Assembly (NCBI GenBank): GCA_949775045.1
Contig: CATKSA010000006.1
Span: forward strand, 1 to 64,000
From: Metridium senile
Lineage: Eukaryota > Cnidaria > Anthozoa > Actiniaria > Metridiidae
Direction of reading: 5' to 3'
Length of the DNA: 64,000 nucleotides
Shown: in pieces, positions 33,891 through 44,807 of the stretch
Numbering within the stretch: the stretch's first letter is position 1
Layout of the letters: each line of letters starts with the position of its first letter
Translations under genes and position numbers: made by a program
Notes under the pieces: generated by a model
The model's input: only the letters and a program-made list of their open reading frames with translations
Database searches by the model: none
What the model was told of the DNA's origin: nothing

Positions 33891-34870
33891 TGTAACCTTA
33901 CCATGTGTGCAAAAGGGAAAAACAATCCATTATGTAACCTTTGTTCTTAGGTGAACAAAGGTCCCTAATGTAACTTTGTGATCCCTTTTGTAACCTTACC
34001 ATGGGAGCAAAAGGGAAAAACGGTCCCTTATGTAACCTTTGTTCATAGGTGAACAAAGGTCCCTAATGTAACTTTGTGATCCCTTTTGTAACCTTACCAT
34101 GTGTGCAAAATGGAAAAACGATCCCTTATGTAACCTTTGTTCATAGGTGAACAAAGGTCCCTAATGTAACTTTGTGATCCCTTTTGTAACCTTAGCATGT
34201 GTGCAAAAGGGAAAAACGATCCCTTATGTAACCTTTGTTCATAGGTGAACAAAGGTCCCTAATGTAACTTTGTGATCCCTTTTGTAACCTTACCATGGGT
34301 GCAAAAGGGAAAAACAATCCCTTATTTAACCTTTGTTCATAGGTGAACAAAGGTCCCTAATGTAACTTTGTGATCCCTTTTGTAACCTTACCATGTGTGC
34401 AAAAGGGAAAAACAATCCATTATGTAACCTTTGTTCTTAGGTGAACAAAGGTCCCTAATGTAACTTTGTGATCCCTTTTGTAACCTTACCATGGGAGCAA
34501 AAGGGAAAAACGGTCCCTTATGTAACCTTTGTTCATAGGTGAACAAAGGTCCCTAATGTAACTTTGTGATCCCTTTTGTAACCTTACCATGTGTGCAAAA
34601 TGGAAAAACGATCCCTTATGTAACCTTTGTTCATAGGTGAACAAAGGTCCCTAATGTAACTTTGTGATCCCTTTTGTAACCTTAGCATGTGTGCAAAAGG
34701 GAAAAACGATCCCTTATGTAACCTTTGTTCATAGGTGAACAAAGGTCCCTAATGTAACTTTGTGATCCCTTTTGTAACCTTACCATGGGTGCAAAAGGGA
34801 AAAACAATCCCTTATTTAACCTTTGTTCATAGGTGAACAAAGGTCCCTAATGTAACTTTGTGATCCCTTT
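33891..34870. repeat. 5-monomer tandem duplication (490 bp x 2)
   Basis: The five units CAATCCATT/TTCTTAGG, GGGAGC/CGGTCCC, AAAATGG, TAGCATG and GGGTGC with CAATCCCTTATTT occur twice in direct succession. The CAATCCATT marker is exactly 490 bp apart (about 33922 and 34412). I saw no differences between the copies by eye. Confidence 0.9.
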
Positions 34871-34879
34871 TGTAACCTT

Positions 34880-36140
34880 ACCATGTGTGCAAAATGGAAA
34901 AACGATCCCTTATGTAACCTTTGTTCATAGGTGAACAAAGGTCTCTAATGTAACTTTGTGATCCCTTGTGTAACCTTACCATGTGTGCAAAAGGGAGAAA
35001 CGATCCCTTATTTAACCTTTGTTCATAGGTGAACAAAGGTCCCTAATGTAACTTTATGATCCCTTTTGTAACCTTAGCATGTGTGCAAAAGGGAAAAACG
35101 ATCCCTTATGTAACCTTTGTTCATAGGTGAACAAAGGTCCCTAATGTAACTTTGTGATCCCTTTTGTAACGTTACCATGTGTGCAAAAGGGAAAACGATC
35201 CCTTATGTAACCTTTGTTCATAGGTGAACAAAGGTCCCTAATGTAACTTTGTGATCCCTTTTGTAACCTTACCATGTGTGCAAAAGGGAGAAACGATCCC
35301 TTATGTAACCTTTGTTCATAAGTGAACAAAGGTCCCTAATGTAACTTTGTGATCCCTTTTGTAACCTTACCATGTGTGCAAAATGGAAAAACGATCCCTT
35401 ATGTAACCTTTGTTCATAGGTGAACAAAGGTCCCTAATGTAACTTTGTGATCCCTTTTGTAACCTTAGCATGTGTGCAAAAGGGAAAAACGATCCCTTAT
35501 GTAACCTTTGTTCATAGGTGAACAAAGGTCCCTAATGTAACTTTGTGATCCCTTTTGTAACCTTACCATGGGTGCAAAAGGGAAAAACAATCCCTTATTT
35601 AACCTTTGTTCATAGGTGAACAAAGGTCCCTAATGTAACTTTGTGATCCCTTTTGTAACCTTACCATGTGTGCAAAATGGAAAAACGATCCCTTATGTAA
35701 CCTTTGTTCATAGGTGAACAAAGGTCTCTAATGTAACTTTGTGATCCCTTGTGTAACCTTACCATGTGTGCAAAAGGGAGAAACGATCCCTTATTTAACC
35801 TTTGTTCATAGGTGAACAAAGGTCCCTAATGTAACTTTATGATCCCTTTTGTAACCTTAGCATGTGTGCAAAAGGGAAAAACGATCCCTTATGTAACCTT
35901 TGTTCATAGGTGAACAAAGGTCCCTAATGTAACTTTGTGATCCCTTTTGTAACGTTACCATGTGTGCAAAAGGGAAAACGATCCCTTATGTAACCTTTGT
36001 TCATAGGTGAACAAAGGTCCCTAATGTAACTTTGTGATCCCTTTTGTAACCTTACCATGTGTGCAAAAGGGAGAAACGATCCCTTATGTAACCTTTGTTC
36101 ATAAGTGAACAAAGGTCCCTAATGTAACTTTGTGATCCCT
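34880..36140. repeat. 8-monomer duplication carrying a one-base deletion (783 bp offset)
   Basis: AAAATGG/GGTCTCT, GGAGAAACG/TTATTT, TAGCATG, GTTACC with GGGAAAACG (97-bp unit) and GGAGAAACG/CATAAGTG recur 783 bp apart (GGGAAAACG near 35190 and 35973). The same run is also present near 30190 and 38230. In the first copy the next unit is AAAATGG rather than CAATCCC, so the duplication edge falls there. Confidence 0.83.
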
Positions 36141-37510
36141 TTTGTAACCTTACCATGGGTGCAAAAGGGAAAAACAATCCCTTATGTAACCTTTGTTCAT
36201 AGGTGAACAAAGGTCCCTAATGTAACTTTGTGATCCCTTTTGTAACCTTACCATGTGTGCAAAATGGAAAAACGATCCCTTATGTAACCTTTGTTCATAG
36301 GTGAACAAAGGTCCCTAATGTAACTTTGTGATCCCTTGTGTAACCTTACCATGTGTGCAAAAGGGAGAAACGATCCCTTATTTAACCTTTGTTCATAGGT
36401 GAACAAAGGTCCCTAATGTAACTTTATGATCCCTTTTGTAACCTTACCATGTGTGCAAAAGGGAAAAACGATCCCTTATGTAACCTTTGTTCATAGGTGA
36501 ACAAAGGTCCCTAATGTAACTTTGTGATCCCTTTTGTAACGTTACCATGTGTGCAAAAGGGAAAAACGATCCCTTATGTAACCTTTGTTCATAGGTGAAC
36601 AAAGGTCCCTAATGTAACTTTGTGATCCCTTTTGTAACCTTACCATTTGTGCAAAAGGGAAAAACGATTCCTTATGTAACCTTTGTTCATAGGTGAACAA
36701 AGGTCCCTAATGTAACTTTGTGATCCCTTTTGTAACCTTACCATGTGTGCAAAAGGGAGAAACGATCCCTTATGTAACCTTTGTTCATAAGTGAACAAAG
36801 GTCCCTAATGTAACTTTGTGATCCCTTTTGTAACCTTACCATGGGTGCAAAAGGGAAAAACAATCCCTTATGTAACCTTTGTTCATAGGTGAACAAAGGT
36901 CCCTAATGTAACTTTGTGATCCCTTTTGTAACCTTACCATGGGTGCAAAAGGGAAAAACGTTCTTTTATGTAGCCTTTGTTCATAGGTAAACAAAGGTCC
37001 CTAATGTAACTTTGTGATCCCTTTTGTAACCTTACCATGGGTGCAAAAGGGAAAAACGTTCCCTTATGTAACCTTTGTTCATAGGTAAACAAAGGTCCCT
37101 AATGTAACTTTGTGATCCCTTTTGTAACCTTACCATGGGTGCAAAAGGGAAAAACGATCCCTTATGTAACCTTTGTTCATAGGTGAACAAAGGTCCCTAA
37201 TGTAACTTTGTGATCCCTTTTGTAACCTTAACATGTATGCAAAAGGGAAAAACGATCCCTTATGTAACCTTTGTTCATAGGTGAACAAAGGTCCCTAATG
37301 TAACTTTGTGATCCCTTGTGTAACCTTACCATGTGTGCAAAAGGGAAAAACGATCCCTTATGTAACCTTTGTTCATAGGTGAACAAAGGTCCCTAATGTA
37401 ACTTTTTGATCCCTTTTGTAACGTTACCATGTGTGCAAAAGGGAAAAACGATCCCTTATGTAACCTTTGTTCATAGGTGAACAAAGGTCCCTAATGTAAC
37501 TTTGTGATCC
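35595..37510. repeat. 23-monomer-offset block, copy 1 (2,254 bp)
   Basis: This segment matches about 37849-39765 at exactly 2,254 bp. Shared markers include the 97-bp GGGAAAACG monomer, CATTTGTGC/GATTCC, the diverged monomer (36966 and 39220), AACATGTATGC (37231 and 39485) and AACTTTTTGATCCC. One private change, GATCGCTTGTG, is in the second copy (about 39563). The matching edge on the left is where CAATCCCTTATTT meets GATTCCTTATTT. Confidence 0.87.
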
Positions 37511-37800
37511 CTTTTGTAACCTTAACATGTATGCAAAAGGGAAAAACGATCCCTTATGTAACCTTTGTTCATAGGTGAACAAAGGTCCCTAATGTAACTT
37601 TGTGATCCCTTGTGTAACCTTACCATGTGTGCAAAAGGGAAAAACGATCCCTTATGTAACCTTTGTTCATAGGTGAACAAAGGTCCCTAATGTAACTTTT
37701 TGATCCCTTTTGTAACGTTACCATGTGTGCAAAAGGGAAAAACGATCCCTTATGTAACCTTTGTTCATAGGTGAACAAAGGTCCCTAATGTAACTTTGTG
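37213..37800. repeat. 3-monomer tandem duplication (294 bp x 2)
   Basis: The trimer AACATGTATGC with CTTGTG ending, common with AACTTTTTGATCCC, and GTTACC occurs twice (ACATGTATGC at 37231 and 37525). The otherwise matching block at 39.5 kb has it once. The second copy ends with the extra-T GATCCCTTTTTG junction, as in the 39.5 kb block. Confidence 0.88.
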
Positions 37801-37848
37801 ATCCCTTTTTGTAACCTTACCATTTGTGCAAAAGGGAAAAACGATTCC

Positions 37849-39765
37849 TTATTTAACCTTTGTTCATAGGTGAACAAAGGTCCCTAATGTAACTTTGTGA
37901 TCCCTTTTGTAACCTTACCATGTGTGCAAAATGGAAAAACGATCCCTTATGTAACCTTTGTTCATAGGTGAACAAAGGTCTCTAATGTAACTTTGTGATC
38001 CCTTGTGTAACCTTACCATGTGTGCAAAAGGGAGAAACGATCCCTTATTTAACCTTTGTTCATAGGTGAACAAAGGTCCCTAATGTAACTTTATGATCCC
38101 TTTTGTAACCTTAGCATGTGTGCAAAAGGGAAAAACGATCCCTTATGTAACCTTTGTTCATAGGTGAACAAAGGTCCCTAATGTAACTTTGTGATCCCTT
38201 TTGTAACGTTACCATGTGTGCAAAAGGGAAAACGATCCCTTATGTAACCTTTGTTCATAGGTGAACAAAGGTCCCTAATGTAACTTTGTGATCCCTTTTG
38301 TAACCTTACCATGTGTGCAAAAGGGAGAAACGATCCCTTATGTAACCTTTGTTCATAAGTGAACAAAGGTCCCTAATGTAACTTTGTGATCCCTTTTGTA
38401 ACCTTACCATGGGTGCAAAAGGGAAAAACAATCCCTTATGTAACCTTTGTTCATAGGTGAACAAAGGTCCCTAATGTAACTTTGTGATCCCTTTTGTAAC
38501 CTTACCATGTGTGCAAAATGGAAAAACGATCCCTTATGTAACCTTTGTTCATAGGTGAACAAAGGTCCCTAATGTAACTTTGTGATCCCTTGTGTAACCT
38601 TACCATGTGTGCAAAAGGGAGAAACGATCCCTTATTTAACCTTTGTTCATAGGTGAACAAAGGTCCCTAATGTAACTTTATGATCCCTTTTGTAACCTTA
38701 CCATGTGTGCAAAAGGGAAAAACGATCCCTTATGTAACCTTTGTTCATAGGTGAACAAAGGTCCCTAATGTAACTTTGTGATCCCTTTTGTAACGTTACC
38801 ATGTGTGCAAAAGGGAAAAACGATCCCTTATGTAACCTTTGTTCATAGGTGAACAAAGGTCCCTAATGTAACTTTGTGATCCCTTTTGTAACCTTACCAT
38901 TTGTGCAAAAGGGAAAAACGATTCCTTATGTAACCTTTGTTCATAGGTGAACAAAGGTCCCTAATGTAACTTTGTGATCCCTTTTGTAACCTTACCATGT
39001 GTGCAAAAGGGAGAAACGATCCCTTATGTAACCTTTGTTCATAAGTGAACAAAGGTCCCTAATGTAACTTTGTGATCCCTTTTGTAACCTTACCATGGGT
39101 GCAAAAGGGAAAAACAATCCCTTATGTAACCTTTGTTCATAGGTGAACAAAGGTCCCTAATGTAACTTTGTGATCCCTTTTGTAACCTTACCATGGGTGC
39201 AAAAGGGAAAAACGTTCTTTTATGTAGCCTTTGTTCATAGGTAAACAAAGGTCCCTAATGTAACTTTGTGATCCCTTTTGTAACCTTACCATGGGTGCAA
39301 AAGGGAAAAACGTTCCCTTATGTAACCTTTGTTCATAGGTAAACAAAGGTCCCTAATGTAACTTTGTGATCCCTTTTGTAACCTTACCATGGGTGCAAAA
39401 GGGAAAAACGATCCCTTATGTAACCTTTGTTCATAGGTGAACAAAGGTCCCTAATGTAACTTTGTGATCCCTTTTGTAACCTTAACATGTATGCAAAAGG
39501 GAAAAACGATCCCTTATGTAACCTTTGTTCATAGGTGAACAAAGGTCCCTAATGTAACTTTGTGATCGCTTGTGTAACCTTACCATGTGTGCAAAAGGGA
39601 AAAACGATCCCTTATGTAACCTTTGTTCATAGGTGAACAAAGGTCCCTAATGTAACTTTTTGATCCCTTTTGTAACGTTACCATGTGTGCAAAAGGGAAA
39701 AACGATCCCTTATGTAACCTTTGTTCATAGGTGAACAAAGGTCCCTAATGTAACTTTGTGATCCC
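37849..39765. repeat. 23-monomer-offset block, copy 2 (2,254 bp)
   Basis: Partner of 35595-37510, with the same order of variant monomers. It is followed by the extra-T junction and the CATTTGTGC/GATTCC unit at about 39765-39870, then by common monomers, one with GTGAAAAAAGG. Confidence 0.87.
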
Positions 39766-40360
39766 TTTTTGTAACCTTACCATTTGTGCAAAAGGGAAAA
39801 ACGATTCCTTATGTAACCTTTGTTCATAGGTGAACAAAGGTCCCTAATGTAACTTTGTGATCCCTTTTGTAACCTTACCATGTGTGCAAAAGGGAAAAAC
39901 GATCCCTTATGTAACCTTTGTTCATAGGTGAACAAAGGTCCCTAATGTAACTTTGTGATCCCTTTTGTAACCTTACCATGTGTGCAAAAGGGAAAAACGA
40001 TCCCTTATGTAACCTTTGTTCATAGGTGAAAAAAGGTCCCTAATGTAACTTTGTGATCCCTTTTGTAACCTTACCATGGGTGCAAAAGGGAAAAACAATC
40101 CCTTATGTAACCTTTGTTCATAGGTGAACAAAGGTCCCTAATGTAACTTTGTGATCCCTTTTGTAACCTTACCATGGGTGCAAAAGGGAAAAACGTTCTT
40201 TTATGTAGCCTTTGTTCATAGGTAAACAAAGGTCCCTAATGTAACTTTGTGATCCCTTTTGTAACCTTACCATGGGTGCAAAAGGGAAAAACGTTCCCTT
40301 ATGTAACCTTTGTTCATAGGTAAACAAAGGTCCCTAATGTAACTTTGTGATCCCTTTTGT

Positions 40361-41537
40361 AACCTTACCATGTGTGCAAAAGGGAGAAACGATCCCTTAT
40401 GTAACCTTTGTTCATAAGTGAACAAAGGTCCCTAATGTAACTTTGTGATCCCTTTTGTAACCTTACCATGGGTGCAAAAGGGAAAAACAATCCCTTATGT
40501 AACCTTTGTTCATAGGTGAACAAAGGTCCCTAATGTAACTTTGTGATCCCTTTTGTAGCCTTACCATGGGTGCAAAAGGGAAAAACGGTCCCTTATGTAA
40601 CCTTTGTTCATAGGTGAACAAAGGTCCCTAATGTAACTTTGTGATCCCTTTTGTAACCTTACCATGGGTGCAAAAGGGAAAAACGTTCCCTTATGTAACC
40701 TTTGTTCATAGGTGAACAAAGGTCCCTAATGTAACTTTGTGATCCCTTTTGTAACCTTAACATGTATGCAAAAGGGAAAAACGATCCCTTATGTAACCTT
40801 TGTTCATAGGTGAACAAAGGTCCCTAATGTAACTTTGTGATCCCTTGTGTAACCTTACCATGGGTGCAAAAGGGAAAAACGTTCCCTTATGTAACCTTTG
40901 TTCATAGGTAAACAAAGGTCCCTAATGTAACTTTGTGATCCCTTTTGTAACCTTACCATGTGTGCAAAAGGGAGAAACGATCCCTTATGTAACCTTTGTT
41001 CATAAGTGAACAAAGGTCCCTAATGTAACTTTGTGATCCCTTTTGTAACCTTACCATGGGTGCAAAAGGGAAAAACAATCCCTTATGTAACCTTTGTTCA
41101 TAGGTGAACAAAGGTCCCTAATGTAACTTTGTGATCCCTTTTGTAGCCTTACCATGGGTGCAAAAGGGAAAAACGGTCCCTTATGTAACCTTTGTTCATA
41201 GGTGAACAAAGGTCCCTAATGTAACTTTGTGATCCCTTTTGTAACCTTACCATGGGTGCAAAAGGGAAAAACGTTCCCTTATGTAACCTTTGTTCATAGG
41301 TGAACAAAGGTCCCTAATGTAACTTTGTGATCCCTTTTGTAACCTTAACATGTATGCAAAAGGGAAAAACGATCCCTTATGTAACCTTTGTTCATAGGTG
41401 AACAAAGGTCCCTAATGTAACTTTGTGATCCCTTGTGTAACCTTACCATGTGTGCAAAAGGGAAAAACGATCCCTTATGTAACCTTTGTTCATAGGTGAA
41501 CAAAGGTCCCTAATGTAACTTTGTGATCCCTTTTTGT
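40361..41537. repeat. 6-monomer tandem duplication (588 bp x 2)
   Basis: The order GGAGAAACG/CATAAGTG, CAATCCC with GTAGCC ending, GGGTGC/CGGTCCC, GTTCCC, AACATGTATGC with CTTGTG ending occurs twice; ACATGTATG markers are 588 bp apart (about 40761 and 41349). The sixth unit differs: GGGTGC/GTTCCC/GGTAAAC in the first copy, a common monomer in the second. A third partial version starts near 42130. Confidence 0.85.
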
Positions 41538-42619
41538 AACCTTACCATTTGTGCAAAAGGGAAAAACGATTCCTTATGTAACCTTTGTTCATAGGTGAAC
41601 AAAGGTCCCTAATGTAACTTTGTGATCCCTTTTGTAACCTTACCATGTGTGCAAAAGGGAAAAACGATCCCTTATGTAACCTTTGTTCATAGGTGAACAA
41701 AGGTCCCTAATGTAACTTTGTGATCCCTTTTGTAACCTTACCATGTGTGCAAAAGGGAAAAACGATCCCTTATGTAACCTTTGTTCATAGGTGAACAAAG
41801 GTCCCTAATGTAACTTTGTGATCCCTTTTGTAACCTTACCATGGGTGCAAAAGGGAAAAACAATCCCTTATGTAACCTTTGTTCATAGGTGAACAAAGGT
41901 CCCTAATGTAACTTTGTGATCCCTTTTGTAACCTTACCATGGGTGCAAAAGGGAAAAACGTTCTTTTATGTAGCCTTTGTTCATAGGTAAACAAAGGTCC
42001 CTAATGTAACTTTGTGATCCCTTTTGTAACCTTACCATGGGTGCAAAAGGGAAAAACGTTCCCTTATGTAACCTTTGTTCATAGGTAAACAAAGGTCCCT
42101 AATGTAACTTTGTGATCCCTTTTGTAACCTTACCATGTGTGCAAAAGGGAGAAACGATCCCTTATGTAACCTTTGTTCATAAGTGAACAAAGGTCCCTAA
42201 TGTAACTTTGTGATCCCTTTTGTAACCTTACCATGGGTGCAAAAGGGAAAAACAATCCCTTATGTAACCTTTGTTCATAGGTGAACAAAGGTCCCTAATG
42301 TAACTTTGTGATCCCTTTTGTAGCCTTACCATGGGTGCAAAAGGGAAAAACGGTCCCTTATGTAACCTTTGTTCATAGGTGAACAAAGGTCCCTAATGTA
42401 ACTTTGTGATCCCTTTTGTAACCTTACCATGGGTGCAAAAGGGAAAAACGTTCCCTTATGTAACCTTTGTTCATAGGTAAACAAAGGTCCCTAATGTAAC
42501 TTTGTGATCCCTTTTGTAACCTTACCATGTGTGCAAAAGGGAAAACGATCCCTTATGTAACCTTTGTTCATAGGTGAACAAAGGTCCCTAATGTAACTTT
42601 GTGATCCCTTTTGTAACCT

Positions 42620-44807
42620 TAACATGTGTGCAAAATGGAAAAACGATCCCTTATGTAACCTTTGTTCATAGGTGAACAAAGGTCCCTAATGTAACTTTGT
42701 GATCCCTTTTGTAACCTTACCATGTGTGCAAAAGGGAAAAACAATCCATTATGTAACCTTTGTTCTTAGGTGAACAAAGGACCCTAATGTAACTTTGTGA
42801 TCCCTTTTGTAACCTTACCATGGGAGCAAAAGGGAAAAACGGTCCCTTATGTAACCTTTGTTCATAGGTGAACAAAGGTCCCTAATGTAACTTTGTGATC
42901 CCTTTTGTAACCTTACCATGTGTGCAAAATGGAAAAACGATCCCTTATGTAACCTTTGTTCATAGGTGAACAAAGGTCCCTAATGTAACTTTGTGATCCC
43001 TTTTGTAACCTTACCATGTGTGCAAAAGGGAAAAACGATCCCTTATGTAACCTTTGTTCATAGGTGAACAAAGGTCCCTAATGTAACTTTGTGATCCCTT
43101 TTGTAACCTTACCATGTGTGCAAAATGGAAAAACGATCCCTTATGTAACCTTTGTTCATAGGTGAACAAAGGTCTCTAATGTAACTTTGTGATCCCTTGT
43201 GTAACCTTACCATGTGTGCAAAAGGGAGAAACGATCCCTTATTTAACCTTTGTTCATAGGTGAACAAAGGTCCCTAATGTAACTTTATGATCCCTTTTGT
43301 AACCTTAGCATGTGTGCAAAAGGGAAAAACGATCCCTTATGTAACCTTTGTTCATAGGTGAACAAAGGTCCCTAATGTAACTTTGTGATCCCTTTTGTAA
43401 CGTTACCATGTGTGCAAAAGGGAAAAACGATCCCTGATGTAACCTTTGTTCATAGGTGAACAAAGGTCCCTAATGTAACTTTGTGATCCCTTTTGTAACC
43501 TTACCATGTGTGCAAAAGGGAGAAACGATCCCTTATGTAACCTTTGTTCATAAGTGAACAAAGGTCCCTAATGTAACTTTGTGATCCCTTTTGTAGCCTT
43601 ACCATGGGTGCAAAAGGGAAAAACGTTCTTTTATGTAGCCTTTGTTCATAGGTAAACAAAGGTCCCTAATGTAACTTTGTGATCCCTTTTGTAACCTTAC
43701 CATGGGTGCAAAAGGGAAAAACGTTCCCTTATGTAACCTTTGTTCATAGGTAAACAAAGGTCCCTAATGTAACTTTGTGATCCCTTTTGTAACCTTACCA
43801 TGGGTGCAAAAGGGAAAAACTATCCCTTATGTAACCTTTGTTCATAGGTGAACAAAGGTCCCTAATGTAACTTTGTGATCCCTTTTGTAACCTTAACATG
43901 TGTGCAAAAGGGAAAAACGATCCCTTATGTAACCTTTGTTCATAGGTGAACAAAGGTCCCTAATGTAACTTTGTGATCCCTTTTGTAACCTTACCATGTG
44001 TGCAAAAGGGAAAAACAATCCATTATGTAACCTTTGTTCTTAGGTGAACAAAGGACCCTAATGTAACTTTGTGATCCCTTTTGTAACCTTACCATGGGAG
44101 CAAAAGGGAAAAACGGTCCCTTATGTAACCTTTGTTCATAGGTGAACAAAGGTCCCTAATGTAACTTTGTGATCCCTTTTGTAACCTTACCATGTGTGCA
44201 AAATGGAAAAACGATCCCTTATGTAACCTTTGTTCATAGGTGAACAAAGGTCCCTAATGTAACTTTGTGATCCCTTTTGTAACCTTACCATGTGTGCAAA
44301 AGGGAAAAACGATCCCTTATGTAACCTTTGTTCATAGGTGAACAAAGGTCTCTAATGTAACTTTGTGATCCCTTGTGTAACCTTACCATGTGTGCAAAAG
44401 GGAGAAACGATCCCTTATTTAACCTTTGTTCATAGGTGAACAAAGGTCCCTAATGTAACTTTATGATCCCTTTTGTAACCTTAGCATGTGTGCAAAAGGG
44501 AAAAACGATCCCTTATGTAACCTTTGTTCATAGGTGAACAAAGGTCCCTAATGTAACTTTGTGATCCCTTTTGTAACGTTACCATGTGTGCAAAAGGGAA
44601 AAACGATCCCTGATGTAACCTTTGTTCATAGGTGAACAAAGGTCCCTAATGTAACTTTGTGATCCCTTTTGTAACCTTACCATGTGTGCAAAAGGGAGAA
44701 ACGATCCCTTATGTAACCTTTGTTCATAAGTGAACAAAGGTCCCTAATGTAACTTTGTGATCCCTTTTGTAGCCTTACCATGGGTGCAAAAGGGAAAAAC
44801 GTTCTTT
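42620..44807. repeat. 13- and 12-monomer higher-order units
   Basis: CAATCCATT/TTCTTAGG/GGACCC lies at 42742, 44016 and 45192, giving periods of 1,274 and 1,176 bp. Order: CAATCCATT, GGGAGC, AAAATGG, common, AAAATGG/GGTCTCT, GGAGAAACG/TTATTT/TTTATGATCC, TAGCATG, GTTACC/CTGATG, GGAGAAACG/CATAAGTG/GTAGCC, diverged monomer (43631, 44807), GTTCCC, GGGTGC/CTATCCC, AACATG. The shorter unit lacks one monomer: its common-plus-AAAATGG pair is fused into one unit that keeps AAAAGGG but has GGTCTCT and CTTGTG. Confidence 0.85.
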
